Source: Aristolochia californica (taxonomy: Eukaryota > Streptophyta > Magnoliopsida > Piperales > Aristolochiaceae). From it: DNA of 64,000 bases. The translations under genes and the position numbers were made by a program. The notes below the pieces were generated by a model. That model was given only the letters and a program-made list of their open reading frames with translations. It did no database searches and was not told the origin of the DNA. The stretch lies in assembly GCA_029961685.1 (NCBI GenBank), contig JARWKL010000010.1:15149931-15213930 (forward strand). Reading direction: 5' to 3'. Each line of letters starts with the position of its first letter. Position 1 is the first letter of the stretch. Shown here in pieces: positions 36,801 to 50,612 of the stretch.

Positions 36801-39059
36801 ACAATGCGGAACGGGCTATATTTTTGAAAGGAATGACTCATGGATTGGGAGTCAACACACAGTTAAAAATCCCCCGCCTCCCCCTTTTCCTGACGATTGT
36901 AAAACGTGATATAGAAAAACTAAAAAGTGTTTACAATCCCTAAAAATTACAAATACTTTTTGGAATTATCACTCTCCACATTTGTGCATTGTGCATTTCC
37001 ATTTTAGATATGTACTTTTTTTCATTAATCAAAACTAGGGTTTTCACTTTCCCTTCTTCTCGTAAACAAAAAAAGAGATAAAAGGCAAATAGATCACAAC
37101 AAATTGAAATTTTAGAGTTTATGTAAGGAAAAAATTTTAAGCAATAAAAAATGTAAGAAAATAAAAATTTTTTCACACACCACAAATGAACACAAATTTT
37201 TTGTTATCCAAGTTTGGGAAATTCCTCTAGTTCAACCCTAATAGCATAAAATTTTATAAGTAAGAGATTTTTCTACACAAGTTTTAAAAAATGGATATGC
37301 ATGCCAGAAACATGTTAAAGATTCAAATGACCCATGGATCCAAACCTTTTAAAGAGAATAACATTAAATTCTCAAGTAAACGTACGGTGGGATATTTACC
37401 CAAGTCAAACATGCCATTATTTTGCCCATTTATTAAAAACTGACCTAACGATCATAGATGATTGTAAAGCGATTTATCATGCGTAACGGGCTATATTTTT
37501 GCAAGGAATGACTTATGGATTGGGAGTACAAACTCAGTTAAAAATCCCCCGCCACCCCCTTTTTCGGACGATTGTAAAACCTGATATATAAAACTAAAAA
37601 AAGTTTACAATCCCTAAAAATTACAGACACTTTTTGGAAATATCACTCTCTACATTTGTGCATTGAGCATTTCCATTTTAGATGTGTACTTTTTTTTCTA
37701 AAATCAAAACTTGAGTTATCTGTTTCCCTTCTTCTCGTAAACAAAAAAACAGAGAAAAGGTAAGATCTTAACAAAATGAAAATTTTAGAGTTTATGTATG
37801 GAAAAAATATAAAGCAATAACAAATGTAAGTAAAAAAAATTTATTCACACACCACAAATGAACACAAAAGTTTTGTCATACAAGTTTGCGAAATTTCACT
37901 TGTTCAACCTTAATTGGTTGGAATTTTATAAGAAAAAAAGATCTTTCTACACTTGTTTTGAAAAAAGGATACGCATGCTTGAAACATGTTAAAGATGAAA
38001 ATTCCCTATGGATCCAAACCTTTTTAAGAAAATATCTTTAAATTTTCAAGTGAACGTGCAGTGGGATATTTACCTGAGTCAAACAACCCATTATTTTACC
38101 TATTTACACAGAGCTGACTTAACGATCATAGATGATTGTAAAGTTATTTAACAAGTGTAACGGGCAATATTTTTCTAAGGAATGACTTATGGATTGGGAG
38201 TCAACACTCAGTTAAAAATCCCCCACCTCCCCCTTTTGTCGATTATTGCAAAACCTGATATATAAAAACTAAAAAGTGTTTACTATCCCTAAAAATTACA
38301 TTCACTTTTTTGCATTATCACTCTCTACATTTGTGCATTGTGCATTTCCATTTTAGATGTATACTTTTTTTCTTAAATCAAAACTTTAGTTTTCACTTTC
38401 CCTTCACAATAAAATGAAAATTTTAGAGTTTATGTATGGAGAAAATTTAAGGCAATAACAAATCTTAGTAAAGAAAATTTATTCTCACACCACGAATGAA
38501 CACAAATGTTTTGTTATCCAAGTTTGGGAAATTCCAATTGTTCAACCCTAAGTGGTTGGAATTTTATAATAAAAAGAGATATTTCTACACATGTTTTAAA
38601 AAATTGATACGTATGCTTGAAACATGTTAAAGATGCAAATGACCTATGGATCCAAATCTTTTAAAGAGAATAACATTAAATTCTCAACTGAACGTGCGGT
38701 GGGATATTTACCCGAGTCAAACATTTCATTATTTTGCCCATTTACACAATGCTGACCTAACCATCTTAGATGATTGTAACGTGATTTTTCATGCGTAACA
38801 GGCAATATTTTTGTAAGGAATGACTTATGGATTGGGTGTCAATACTCAATTAAAAACCCCCCGCCTCCCCTTTTCCCGACGATTAAAAAACCAAAAATAT
38901 AAAAACTAAAAAGAGTTTACAATCCCTAAAAGTTACAGATACTTTTTTGAATTATCACTCTCTACATTTGTGCATTGTGCATTTCCATTTTAGATGTGTA
39001 CTTTTTTGTCTTAAATCAAAACTTGAGTTTTCATTTTTCCCTTCATCTCGTAAACAAAA
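30812..39059 (+). repeat. Mainstream array block between B and A
   Basis: This block has about twelve monomers of 638-679 bp. A variant with CAGAGAAAAGGTA and a shortened GATC region recurs near 32390, 33715 and 37750. Losses are visible near 33055 (A-tract region), 35403 (CAAACAACATAG, about 18 bp) and 38409 (about 37 bp after CCCTTCA). The unit at 36.65-37.0 kb carries AAAGAAGCAAATGCCC and GATATAGAAAAAC, shared with copies at 44.04 and 57.85 kb. No gene is seen. Confidence 0.9.
33880..34075 (+). repeat. Second copy of the 196 bp identical segment
   Basis: Identical by eye to 30350-30545 while the monomer sequence before and after is clearly different (for example CAACCCAAATAGC before it). 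This copy continues normally into AAAAGCTGACC, so it represents the unrearranged structure. Confidence 0.85.
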
Positions 39060-40186
39060 AAGGAGATAAAAGGCAAAAAGATCACCAAAAAATCAAAATT
39101 TTAGAGTTAATGTATGGAGAGAATTTAAAGCAATAACAAATGTAAGTAAAGAAAATTTATTCACACACCACAAGTGAACACAAAATTTTTGTTATGCAAG
39201 TTTGGTAAATTCCACTTGTTCAACCCTAATTGGTTAGAATTTTTAAAAAAGAGATTTTTCTACACATGTTTTAAAAAGTGGATATGCAGCCTTGAATCAT
39301 GTTAAAGATGCAAATGCCCTATGGATGCAAACCTTTTAAAGAGAATAACTTTAAATTCTCAAGTGAACATGCCGTGGGATATTTACCCGAGTCAAACAAC
39401 CCATTATTTATCCCATTTACACAAAGTTGACCTAACGATCATAGATGATTGTAAAGAAATTTATCATGCGTAAAGGGCAATATTTTTCTAAGGCATGACT
39501 TATGGATTGGGAGTCAACACTCAGTTAAAAATCCCCGCCTCCCCCTTTTCCCGACAATTGCAAAACCTGATATATAAAAACTAAAAAGAGTTTACAATCC
39601 CTAAAAATTACAAACAATTTTTGGAATTATCACTCTCTACATTTGTGCATTGTTCATTTCCATTTTAGATTGTACGTTTTTTTCTTAAATCAAAACTTGA
39701 GTTTTCTATTTCCCTTCATCTCGTAAACAAAAAAATAGATAAGAGGCAAATAGATCACAACAAAATGAAAATTTTAGAGTTTATATATGGAAAAAAATTT
39801 AAGCAATAAAAAATTTAAGTAAAGAAAATTTATTCACACACCGCAAATGAACACAAAAGTTTTGTTATCCAAGTTTGTGAAATTCCACAAGTTCAACCCT
39901 AATAGCTTGGAATTTTTTAAGAAAGATATTTTTCTGCACATGTTTTAAAAATTGAATATGCATGGTTGAAACATGTTAAAGATGCAAATGCCATATGGAT
40001 CCAAACCTTTTAAAGAGAATAACATTAAATTCTCAAGTGAACGTGCGGTGGGATATTTACCCGAGTCAAACAACTCATTATTTTGCCCATTTACACAATG
40101 CTGACCTAACAATCTTAGATGATTGTAACGTGATTTTTCATGCGTAACAGGCACTAATTTTGTAACGAATGACTTATGGATTGGGA

Positions 40187-41362
40187 GTCAACACTCATTT
40201 AAAAATTTCCCGCCTCCCCCTTTTTCCCAACGATTGCAAAACCGGATATATAAAAACTAAAAAGAGTTTATAATCCCTAAAAATTAAAGACACTTTTTTG
40301 AATTATCACTCTCTACATTTGTTCATTTTAAATTTCCTTTTTATATGTGTACTTTTTTTTTTTAAATCAAAACTTGAGATTTCGCTTCCTTCATCTTTTA
40401 ACCAAAAAAAAAGAGATAAAAGGCAAATAGATCACAACAAAATGAAAATTTTAGAGTTTATGTATGGAAAAAATTTAAACCAATAACAAATGTAAGTAAA
40501 GAAAATTTATTCACACACCACAAATGAGCACAAAAGTTTTGTTATCCAAGTTTGGAAAATTCCACTTGTTCAACCCGAATTGGTTGGAATTTTATAAGAA
40601 AAAGAGACTTTTCTACACATGTTTTAAAAAATGGATATGCAGCCTTGAAACTTGTTAAAGATGCACAAGCCCTATGGATCCAAACCTTTTAAAGAGAATA
40701 ACTTTAAATTCTCAAGTGAACGTGCGGTGGGATATTTACCCGAGTCAAACAAGCCATTATTTTGCCCATTTACAAAACGTTGACCTAACGATCATAGATG
40801 ATTGTAAAGTGATTTACAATGCGTAACAGGCTATATTTTTTGCATTGTGCATTTCCATTTTAGATGTGTACTTTTTTTTCTTAAATCAAAACTTGAGTTT
40901 TCACTATCCTTTAATCTCGTAAACAAAAAGGTGATAAAAGGCAAATAGATCACCACAAAATGAAAATTTTAGAGTTAATGTATGGAAAGAATTTAAAGCA
41001 ATAACAAATGTAAGAAAGAAAATTTATTCACACACAAAAATGAACACAAAAGTTTTGTTTTCCAAGTTTGGCAAATTCCACAAGTTCAACCTTAATATCT
41101 TAGATTTTTAAAGAAAGAGATTTTTCTACACATGTTTTAAAAAATGTATTTGCCTGCTTGAAACCTTTTAGATGCACCAAACCTTTTAAAGTGAAGAACA
41201 TTAAATTCTCTTGTGAACGTGCGGTGGGATATTTACCCGAGTCAAACAAGTTTTTATTTTGCCCATTTACAAAAAGCTGACCTAAAGATCATAGATCATT
41301 GTAATGTAATTTATCATGCATAACGGGCAATATTTTTGTAAGGAATGACTTATGGATTGGGA
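40187..41362 (+). repeat. Fused double monomer lacking one C-rich/TATA region
   Basis: Two monomers occupy 1,176 bp. Near 40838 GGCTATATTTTT runs directly into TGCATTGTGCATTTCC, removing about 175 bp that normally hold the phasing motif, C-rich tract and TATATAAAA. A further ~16 bp loss is seen near 41165 (TTGAAACCTTTTAGATGCACC). The main joint is repeated at 54.64 kb. Confidence 0.88.
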
Positions 41363-43035
41363 GTCAACACTAAGTTAAAAACCCCTCGTCTCCTCCCTTT
41401 TCCCGACGATTGCAAAAACCTGCTATATAAAAACTAAAAAGAGTTTACAATCCCTAAAAATTACAGAAACTTTTAGGAATTATCACTCTCTATATTTGTG
41501 CATTGTACATTTCCATTTTAGATGTGTACGTTTTTTTCTTAATCAAAACTTGAGTTTTCAATTTCCATTCATCTCATAAAATAAAATAAAAAGAGATAAA
41601 AGGAAAATAGATCACATCAAAATAAAAATTTCAGAGTTTAGGTATGGAAAAAATTTAAAGCAATAAAAAAATGTAAGTAAAGAAAATTTATTCACGCTCC
41701 ACAAATGAACAAAAAACTTTTGTTATCGAATATTTGGAAATTCCACTTGTTCCAACCTAATTGGTTGGAATTTTATAAGAAAAAGATATTTTTCTACTCT
41801 TGTTATAAAAAATGGATATGCATGTTTGAATAATGTTAAAGATGCAAATGCCCTATGGATCCAAACCTTTTAAAGAGAATAACAACAAATTCTCAAATGA
41901 ACGTGCAGTGGGATATTTACACGTGTCAAACAGCCCATTATTTTGCCCATTTACACCGAGCTGACCTAACGATCATAGATGATTGTAAAGTGATTTATCA
42001 TGCGTAACTCAAAATATTTTTGTAAGGAATGACTTATAGATTGGGAGTCAACACTCAATTAAAAAACCCACGCCTCCCTAATTTTCCCGACATTAGCAAA
42101 ACCTGATATATAAAAACTAAAAAGAGTTTACAATCCCTAAAAATTACAGACACTTTTTGGAATTATCACTCTCTACCTTTATGCATTGTGCATTTCCATT
42201 TTAAATGTGCACTTTTTTTTCTTAAATCAGAACTTGAGTTTTCACTTTCCCTTCATCTCGTAAACAAAAAAAAAGATAAAGGGCAAATAGATCACAATAA
42301 AATGAAAATTTTAGAGTTTATGTATGGAGAAAATTTAAAGCAATAAAAAATTTAAGTAAAGAAAATTTATTCACACACCACGAATGAACACAAATGTTTT
42401 GTTATCCAAGTTTGGGAAATTCCAATTGTTCAACCCTAATTGGTTGGAATTTTATAAAAAAAAAGAGATATTTCTACACTAGTTTTAAAAAATGGATATG
42501 CACGCTTTGAACATGTTAAAGATGCAAATACCCCATGGATCCAATCCTTTTAAACAACATAACATTAAATTCTCAAGTGAACATGCGGTGGGATATTTAC
42601 CCGAGTCAAACAACCCATTATTTATCCCATTTACACAAAGTTGACCTAACGATCATAGATTATTGTAAAGTGATTTATCAAGCATAATAGGCAATATTTT
42701 TGTAAGGAATGACTTATGGATTGAGAGTTAGCACTCAGTTAAAAATTCCCCGCCTCCGCCTTTTCCCGACGATTGCAAACCGGATATATTAAAACTAAAA
42801 AGATTTTACAATCCCTAAAAATTACATACATTTTTTGGAATTATCACTCTCTACATTTGTGCATTGTGCATTTCCATTTTATATTTTACGTTTTTTTCTT
42901 AAATCAAAACTTGAGTTTTCACTTTCGATTCATCTCGTCAACATAAAAAAGAGCTAAAAGGCAAATACATCACAACAAAATGAAAATTTTAGAGTTTATG
43001 TATGGAAAAAATTTAAAGCTATAACAAATTTAAGT

Positions 43036-43383
43036 AAAGAAAATTTATTCACACACCACAAATGAACACAAAAGTTTTGTATCCAAGTTTGGAAAATTCC
43101 ACAAGTTGAAACATAATCACTTGGATTTTTTATAAGAAGGAGATTTTTCTACACATGTTTTAAAAAATGAATAAGCAAGCTTGAAACATGATAAACATGC
43201 AAAGTCCCTAAGGAAAATTTATTCACACACTACAAATGAACACAAGTTTTGTTATCCAAGTTTGGGAAATTCCACTTGTTCAATCCTAATTGGATGGAAT
43301 TTTATAAGAAAAAGAGATTTTTTTACACTTATTTTAAAAAATGGATATGCATGTTTGAAACATTTTAAATATGCAAATGCCCA
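43036..43383 (+). repeat. 174 bp partial tandem duplication
   Basis: The segment starting AAAGAAAATTTATTCACACAC at about 43036 is repeated from about 43210, after CCCTAAGG; the unit grows to 845 bp (42727-43571). The first copy has ACAAGTTGAAACATAATCACTTGG and the second CACTTGTTCAATCCTAATTGGATGG, so the two halves differ and the event joined two monomer variants. The same structure is found at 57.0 kb. Confidence 0.85.
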
Positions 43384-44250
43384 ATGGATCCAAACCTTTT
43401 AAAGAGAATAACATTAAATTCTCAAATGAACGAGCGGTGGGATATTTACCCAAGTCAAGCAATCCATTATTTTGCCAAATTACACAAAGCTGACCTAACG
43501 AACATAGATGATTGTAAAGTTATTTTTCATGCGTAACTGACAATATTTTTGTAAGGACTTAGGGATTGGGAGTCAACTCTCAGTGAAAAATCCCCCGCCT
43601 CCCCCTTTTCCCGACGATTACAAAACCTGATATTTAAAAACTTAAAAGTGTTTACAATCTCTAAAAATTACATACACTTTTTGGAATTATCACTCTCTAC
43701 ATTTGTGCATTGTGCATTTCCATTTTAGATCTGTATGTTTTTTTCTTCAATCTAAACTTGAGTTTTCACTTTTCCTTTATCTCGTAAACAAAAAAAGAGA
43801 TGAAATGCAAATAGATCACAAAAAAATGAAAATTTTAGAGTTTATGTAAGGAAAAAATTTAAAGCAATAACAAATATATGTAAAGAAAATTTATTCACAC
43901 ACCACAAATGCTCACAAAAATTTTGTTATCCAAGTTTGGGAAATTCTACTAGTTCAACCCTAATTGCTTGGAATTTTATAAGAAAAGGAGATTTTTCTAC
44001 ACATATTATAAAAAATAGATATGCATGCATGAAACATGTTAAAGAAGCAAATGCCCTATGGATCCAAACCTTTTAAAGTGAATAACATTAAATTCTCAAG
44101 AGAAAGTGCGGTAGGATATTTACCCAAGTCAAACAAGCCATTATTTTGCCCATTTACAAAAAAGTTGTCCTAACGATCATAGATGATTCTAAAGTGATTT
44201 ACAATGCACAATGGGCTATATTTCTCTAAGAAATGACTTATGGATTGGGA

Positions 44251-44823
44251 GTCAACACTCGGTTAAAAATCCCCCGCCTCCCCCTTTTCCAGACGATTGC
44301 AAAACGTGATATGGAAAAACTAAAAAGTGTTTACAATCCTTAAAAATTATAGACACATTTTGGAATTATCACTCTCTAAATTTGTGCATTGTGAATTTCC
44401 ATTTTAGATGTGTACTTTTTTTTCTTAAATCAAAACTTGAGTTTTCACTTTCCTTTCATCTCGTAAACAAAAAAGGAGATAAAAGGCAAAAAGAACACCA
44501 CAAAATCAAAATTTTAGAGTTAATTAATGGAGAGAATTTAAACCAATAACAAATGTAATAAAGAATATTTATTCACATTCCAAAAATGAACAAAAAAGTT
44601 TTGTTATCCAATATTTGGAAATTCCAATTGTTCAACCCTAATTGGTTGGAATTTTATAACATTAAATTCTCATGAGAACATGCGGTGGGAAATTTACCCG
44701 AGTCTAACAAGCCATTATTTTGCCCATTTAAAAAAAGTTGACCTAACAATCATAGATGATTTTATAGTGATTTATCATGCATAACGGGCTATATTTTTGT
44801 AAGGAATGACTTAAGGATTGGAA
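44251..44823 (+). repeat. Truncated monomer (573 bp)
   Basis: Near 44660 GGTTGGAATTTTATA is followed at once by ACATTAAATTCTCATG, skipping about 105 bp including the 8 bp-arm dyad and GGATCC. The corresponding copy near 58.47 kb is intact there. The joint also marks the right limit of the A/A' similarity. Confidence 0.85.
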
Positions 44824-45069
44824 GTCAACACTAAGTTAAAAATTCCTCTCCTCCCCCATTTCCCAACGATTGAAGAACCTGATATAGAAAAACTAAAAAG
44901 AGTTTACAATCCCTAAAAAATACAAACACTTTTTGGAATTATCACTCTCTATATTTGTGCATTGTGCATTCCATTTTAGATGTGTACATTTTTTTCTTAA
45001 ATAAAAACTTGAGTTTTCACTTTCCTTTCAATTCGTAAACAGAAAAGTAAATAAAAGCCAAATAGATAA

Positions 45070-48000
45070 CCACAAAATGAAAATTTTAGAGTTAATGTAA
45101 GGCAAGAACTTAAAGAAATAACAAATGTAAGAAAGAAAATTTATTCACACAAAAAAATTTACACAAAAGTTTTGTTATCTAAGTTTGGGAAATTCCACAA
45201 GTTCAACCCAAATAGCTTAGATTTTATAAGAAAGAGATTTTTCTACACATGTTTTAAAAAATGGATTTGCCTGCCTGAAACATGTTAAAGATGCAAATGA
45301 CCTATGGATCCCAACCATTTAAAATGAATAACATTAAATTCTCAAGTGAACGTGCGTTGGGATATTTACTCAGTCAAACAAACCATTATTTTGCCCATTT
45401 ACAAAAATCTGACCAAACGATCATAGATGATTGTAAAGTGATTTATCATTCGTAACGGGCTATATTTTTTGTAAGGAATGACTTAAGGATTGGGAGACAA
45501 CACTCAGTTAAAAATCCCCCGCCTCCCCCTTTTGCTGACGGTTGCAAAACCTGAAATATAAAAACTAAAAAGAGTTTAAATCCCTTAAAATTACATACAC
45601 TTTTTGGAATTATCACTCTCTACATTTTTGAATTGTGCATTTCCATTTTAAATGTGTACATTTTTTTTGTAAATCAAAATTTGCGTTTTCACTTTCCCTT
45701 CATCTCGTAAACAAAAAAAGAGATAAAAGGCAAATAGATCACAACAAAATAAAAATTTTAGATTTTATGTATGGAAAAAATTTAAGGCAATCACAACTGT
45801 AAGTAAATAAAATTTATTCAAACACCACAAATGAACACAAAAGTTTTGTTATCCAAGTTTGCGAAATTCCACAAGTTCAACCCTAATAGCTAGGAATTTT
45901 ATAAGAAAGAGATTTTTCTACACTTGTTTTAAAAAATGGATATGCATGCTTGAAACATGTTAAAGATGCAAATGACCTATGAATCCAAACCTATTAAAGA
46001 GAATAACATTAAATTCTCAAATGAACGTGCAGTGGGCTATTTACCCGAGTTAAACAACCCATTATTTTGCCCATATACAAAAAGCTGACCTACAATCATA
46101 GATGATTGTAAAGTGATTTATCATGGGTAACGGGCTATATTTTTGTGAGGAATACCTTATGAATTGGGAGTCAGCACTCAGTTAAAAATCCCCCGCCTCC
46201 CCTTTTTCCCGACGATTCCAAAACCAGATATATAAAAACTAAAAAAAATTTACAATCCCTAAAAATTACAGAGACCTTTTTGAATTATCACTCTCTACAT
46301 TTGTCCATTGTCCACTTCCATTTTAGATGTGTACATTTTTTTCTTAAATCAAAACTTGAGTTTTCACTTTCCTTCATCTCGTAAACAAAAAGAGAGATAA
46401 AAGGGAAATAGATCACAACAAAATGAAAATTTTAGAGTTTAAGTATTGAAAATGTTTTAAGCAATAACAAATGTATGTATAGAAAATTTATTCAAACACC
46501 ACGAATGGACACAAAAGTTTTGTTATCTAAGTTTTGGAAATTGCTCAAGTTCAACCCTAATAGCTTGGAATTTTATAAAAAAGAGATTTTTCTACACATG
46601 TTTTAAAAAATGGATAAGCTTGCTTGAAACATGTTAAAGATGCAAATGCCCTATGGATCCAAACCTTTTAAAGAGAATCTCATTAAATTCTCAAGTGAAC
46701 GTGCGGTGGGATATTTACCCGAGACAAACAAGCTATTATTTTGCCCATTTACAAAAAGCTGACCTAACGATAATAGATGATTGTAAAGTGATTTATCATG
46801 GGTAGCGGGCTATACTTTTGTAAGAAATGACTTATCGATTGGGAGTCTACACTCAGTTAAAAATACCCCGCCTCCCCCTTTTCCCGACGATTGTAAAACC
46901 TAATATGTAAAAACTAAAAAGAATTTTCAATCCCTAAATAATACAGATACTTTTTGGAATTATCACTCTCTATATTTGTGCATTGTGCATTTCCATTTTA
47001 GATGTGTACTTTTTTTTCTTAAATCAAAACTTGAGTTTTCACTTTCCCTTCACTTCGTAAAGAAAAAAAAAAGATAAAAGGAAAATAGATCACAACAAAA
47101 TGAAAATTTTAGAGTTTATGTATGGTAAAAATTTAATACAATAAAAAATGTAAGTAAAGAAAATTTATTCACACACCACAAATGAACATAAAAGGTTTGT
47201 TATCCAAGTTTGGGAAATTCCACTTGTTTAACCCTAATAGCTTGGAATTTTATCAGAAAGAGATTTTTCTACACATGTTTTAAAAAATGGATATGCATGC
47301 TTGAAAAATTTTAAAGATGCAAATGACCTATGGATCAACACCTTTTAAATAAAATAACATAAAATTCTTAAAGGAACGTGCGGTGGGATATTTACCTAAG
47401 TCAAACAACCGCTTATTTTGCCCATTTACCAAAAGCTGACTTAACGATCATAGATGATTGTAAAGTGATTTATCATGTGTAACAGGCTATATTTTTTGTA
47501 AGGAATGAATTATGGATTGGGAGTCAACACTCAGTTAAAAATCTCCCACCTCCCCCTTTTCCCGAAGATTGCAAAACCTGATATATAAAAACTAAAAAAA
47601 GTTTACAATTTCTAAAAATTACAAACACTTTTTGGAATTATCACTCTCTACATTTTTGCATTGGGCATTTTTATTTTAGATGTGTACTTTTTTTCTTAAA
47701 TCAAAACTTGAGTTTTCACTTTCCCTTCATCTCGTAAACAAAAATAGAGATAAAAGGTAAATAGATCACACCAAAATGAAAATTTTAGAGTTTATGTAAG
47801 GAAAAAATTTAAAGCAATAACAAATGTAAGTAAAGAAAATTTATTCACACACCACAAATGAATACAAAAGTTTTGTTATCCAGGTTTGGAAAATTCTACT
47901 AGTTCAACCCTAATAGCTTGGATTTTTATAAGAAAGAGATTTTTCTACACATGTTTTCAAATATGGATAAGCGTGCTTGACACATGTTTAAGATGCAAAT

Positions 48001-49850
48001 GACCTATGGAACCAAACCTTTTAAAGAGAATAACATTAAATTCTCAAGTGAAAGTGCAGTGGGATATTTACTCGAGTTAAACAAGCCATTATTTTGCCCT
48101 TTTACAAAAAGCTGACATATTGATCATAGATGATTGTAAAGTGATTTATCAAGCGAAACGGGCTATATTTTCATAATTAATGACTTATGGATTGGGAGTC
48201 AACACTCAGTTAAAAATCCCCCGCCTCCCCCTTTTCCCAACGATTGCAAAATCTGATATATAAAAACTAAAAAGAGTTTACAATCCCTAAAAATTACAGA
48301 TACTTTTTGGAATTATCACTCTCTACATTTTTTGCATTGTGCTTTTTCATTTTAGATGTGTATTTTTTTTCCTTAAAGCAAAACTTCAGTTTTCACTTTC
48401 AATTCATCTCGTGAACAAAAAAAAAGAGGTAAAAGGCTAATAGATCACGACAAAATGAAAATTTTAGAGTTTATGTATGGAAAAAATTAAAAAAAAAACA
48501 AATGTAAGTAAATAAATTTTATTCTCACACCACAAATGAACACAAAAGTTTTGTTATCCAAGTATGGGAAATTCCACTAGTTCAACCCTAATAGCTTGGA
48601 ATTTTATAAGAAAGAGATTTTTCTACGCATATTTTAAAAAAATGGATATGCATGCTTGAAAAATGTTAAAGATGCTAATGACCTATGGATCCAAACCTTT
48701 TAAATCGATTAACATTAAATTTTCAAGTGAACTTGCGGTGCGATATTTACCTGAGTCAAACAATATTTTGCCCATTTAAAAAACTTGACCTCACGATCCT
48801 AAATGATTGTAAAGTGATTCATCATGCGTAATGGGAAATATTTTTATAAGGAATGATTTATGGATTTGGAGTCAACACTTAGTTAAAAATCCCCCGCCTC
48901 CCGTTTTCCCGACGATTGCAAAACCTAATATATAAAAACTAAAAAGAGTTTAGAATCCCTAAAAATTACCTAAATTTTTTTGAATTATAACTCTCTACCT
49001 TTGTCCATTGTGCATTTGCATTTTAGATTTGTACTTTTTTTTCTTAAATCAAAACTTGGGTTTTCAGTTTCCCTTCATCTAGTATACTAAAAAAGTGATA
49101 AAAGGCAAAAAGATCAAACAACATAAAATTTTTAGAGTTTATGTTTGGAAAAAATTTAAAGTAATAACAAATTTAAGTAAAGAAAATTTATTCACACACC
49201 ACAACTGAACTCAAAAGTTTTGTCATCCATGTTTGGGAAATTCCACTAGTTCAAACCTTATAGCTTGGAATTTTATAAGAAAGAGAATTTTCTACACATG
49301 TTTTAAAAAATGGATATGCATGATTGAAACATGTTAAAGATGCAAATGACCTATGGATCCAAACCTTTTAAAGAGAATACCATTAAATTTTTAAGTGAAC
49401 GTGTGGAGTGATATTTACCTGAGTCACAGAAGCCATTATTTTGCCCATTTAAAAAAGGCTGACCTAACAATCATAGAAGATTGTAAAGTGAATCATCATG
49501 CATCACTGGCAATATATTTGAACGGAATCACATATTGATTGGGAGTCAACACTCAATTAAAAATCCCCCGCCTCCCCCTTTTCCCGATGATTGCAAAATC
49601 TGATATATAAAAACTAAAAAGAGTTTACAATCCCTAAAAATTAGATACACTTTTTGGAATTATCACTCTCTACATTTGTGCATTGTGCCTTTCCATTTTA
49701 GATGTGTACGGTTTTTCTATAATCAAAACTTGAGTGTTCACTTTCCCATCATCTCGTAACCAAAAAAGAGATAAAAGGCAAATGGATCACAACAAAATGA
49801 AAATTTTAGAGTTTGTGTTTGAAAAATATTTAAAGCAATAACAAATGTAA
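45070..49850 (+). repeat. Satellite block B' (second copy of block B)
   Basis: Repeats the variant order of 24.85-30.2 kb: GATCCCAACC near 45307, CATTCGTAACGGG near 45448, AAAATTTGCG near 45677, TATTCAAACACC at 45815, AAAATTCTTAAAGG at 47361, TGACACATGTTTAAGATGC near 47979, CATTTTTTGCATTGTG near 48326 and TACGGTTTTTCTATAATC at 49707. One monomer fewer than in B explains the offset change from 20,224 to ~19,590 bp. No gene is seen. Confidence 0.8.
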
Positions 49851-50612
49851 GTAAATAAAATGTATTCACACACCGCAAATGAACACAAAAGTTTTGTTAT
49901 CCAAGTTTGGGAAATTCCACTAGTTCAACCCTAATAGCTAGGAATTTTATGAGAAAGAGATTTTTCTACACATGTTTTAAAAACTGGATATGCATGCTTG
50001 AAACATGTTCAAGATACAAATGACCTATTGATCCAAACCTTTTAAAGAGTTTTGAATTATTACTATCTACATTTGTGCATTTTCCATTTCCATTTTAGAT
50101 GTGTACTTTTTTTTCTTTAATCAAAACTTGAGTTTTCATTTTGCCTTCATCTCGTAAAAAAAATGGAGATAAAGGCAAAAAGATCACCACAAAATCAAAA
50201 TTTTAGAGTTAATGTATGCAGAGAATTTAAAGCAATAACAAATTTAACAAAGAATATTTATTCACACACAATAATGAACACAAAACTTTTGTTCTCCAAG
50301 TTTCGGAAATTCGACAAGTTCAACCCTAATAGCTTAGATTTTAAAAGAAAGAGATCTTTCTACACATGTTTTAAAAAATGGATTTGCCTGCTTGAAACAT
50401 GTTAAAGATGCAAATGACCTATGGATCCAAACCTTTTAAAGTAAATAACAATAAATTCTCATATGAACGTGCGGTAGGATATTTACCCGAGTTAAACAAG
50501 CCATTATTTTGCCCATTTACAAAAAGCTGACCTAACAATCATAGATGATTGTAAAGTGATTTATAATGCGTAATGGGCTATATTTTTGTAAGGAATCACT
50601 TATGGATTGGGA
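49545..50612 (+). repeat. Chimeric unit joining three array sources
   Basis: Up to about 49.8 kb it follows block B'. From about 49.90 to 50.05 kb it matches 31.87-31.99 kb (AGCTAGGAATTTTATGAG, ATGTTCAAGATACAAATGACC, TATTGATCC). At about 50049 AAACCTTTTAAAGAG jumps to TTTTGAATTATTACTATC, skipping about 280 bp including a phasing motif, C-rich tract and TATA-like box. It then enters the duplicated 2,023 bp unit. Confidence 0.78.

Larger units (their letters stand above)
39060..44650 (+). repeat. Satellite block A (recurs at 52.9-58.46 kb)
   Basis: This block of about eight monomers is marked by TTGTTCAACCCTAATTGG, TTTACACAAAGCTGAC and TTATTTATCCC variants. Its variant order is repeated ~13.8 kb to the right: GTGGATATGCAGCC (39279 and 53079), the fused unit (40.84 and 54.64 kb), TACTCTTGTTATAAAAAA (41.80 and 55.61 kb), AACTCAAAATATTTTT (42.01 and 55.82 kb), the 174 bp internal duplication (43.2 and 57.0 kb), AATGCTCACAAAAATTTT (43.91 and 57.72 kb) and TAATAAAGAATATTTATTC (44.56 and 58.37 kb). 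Copies are similar but not identical, so the duplication is older than that at 50.1-54.1 kb. Confidence 0.85.

Noticed and set aside
43781..44250. A second inverted segment inside the main array
   Set aside because: On rereading, all motifs in 2212-64000 are on the plus strand. Minus-strand matches there came from the short internal dyads.
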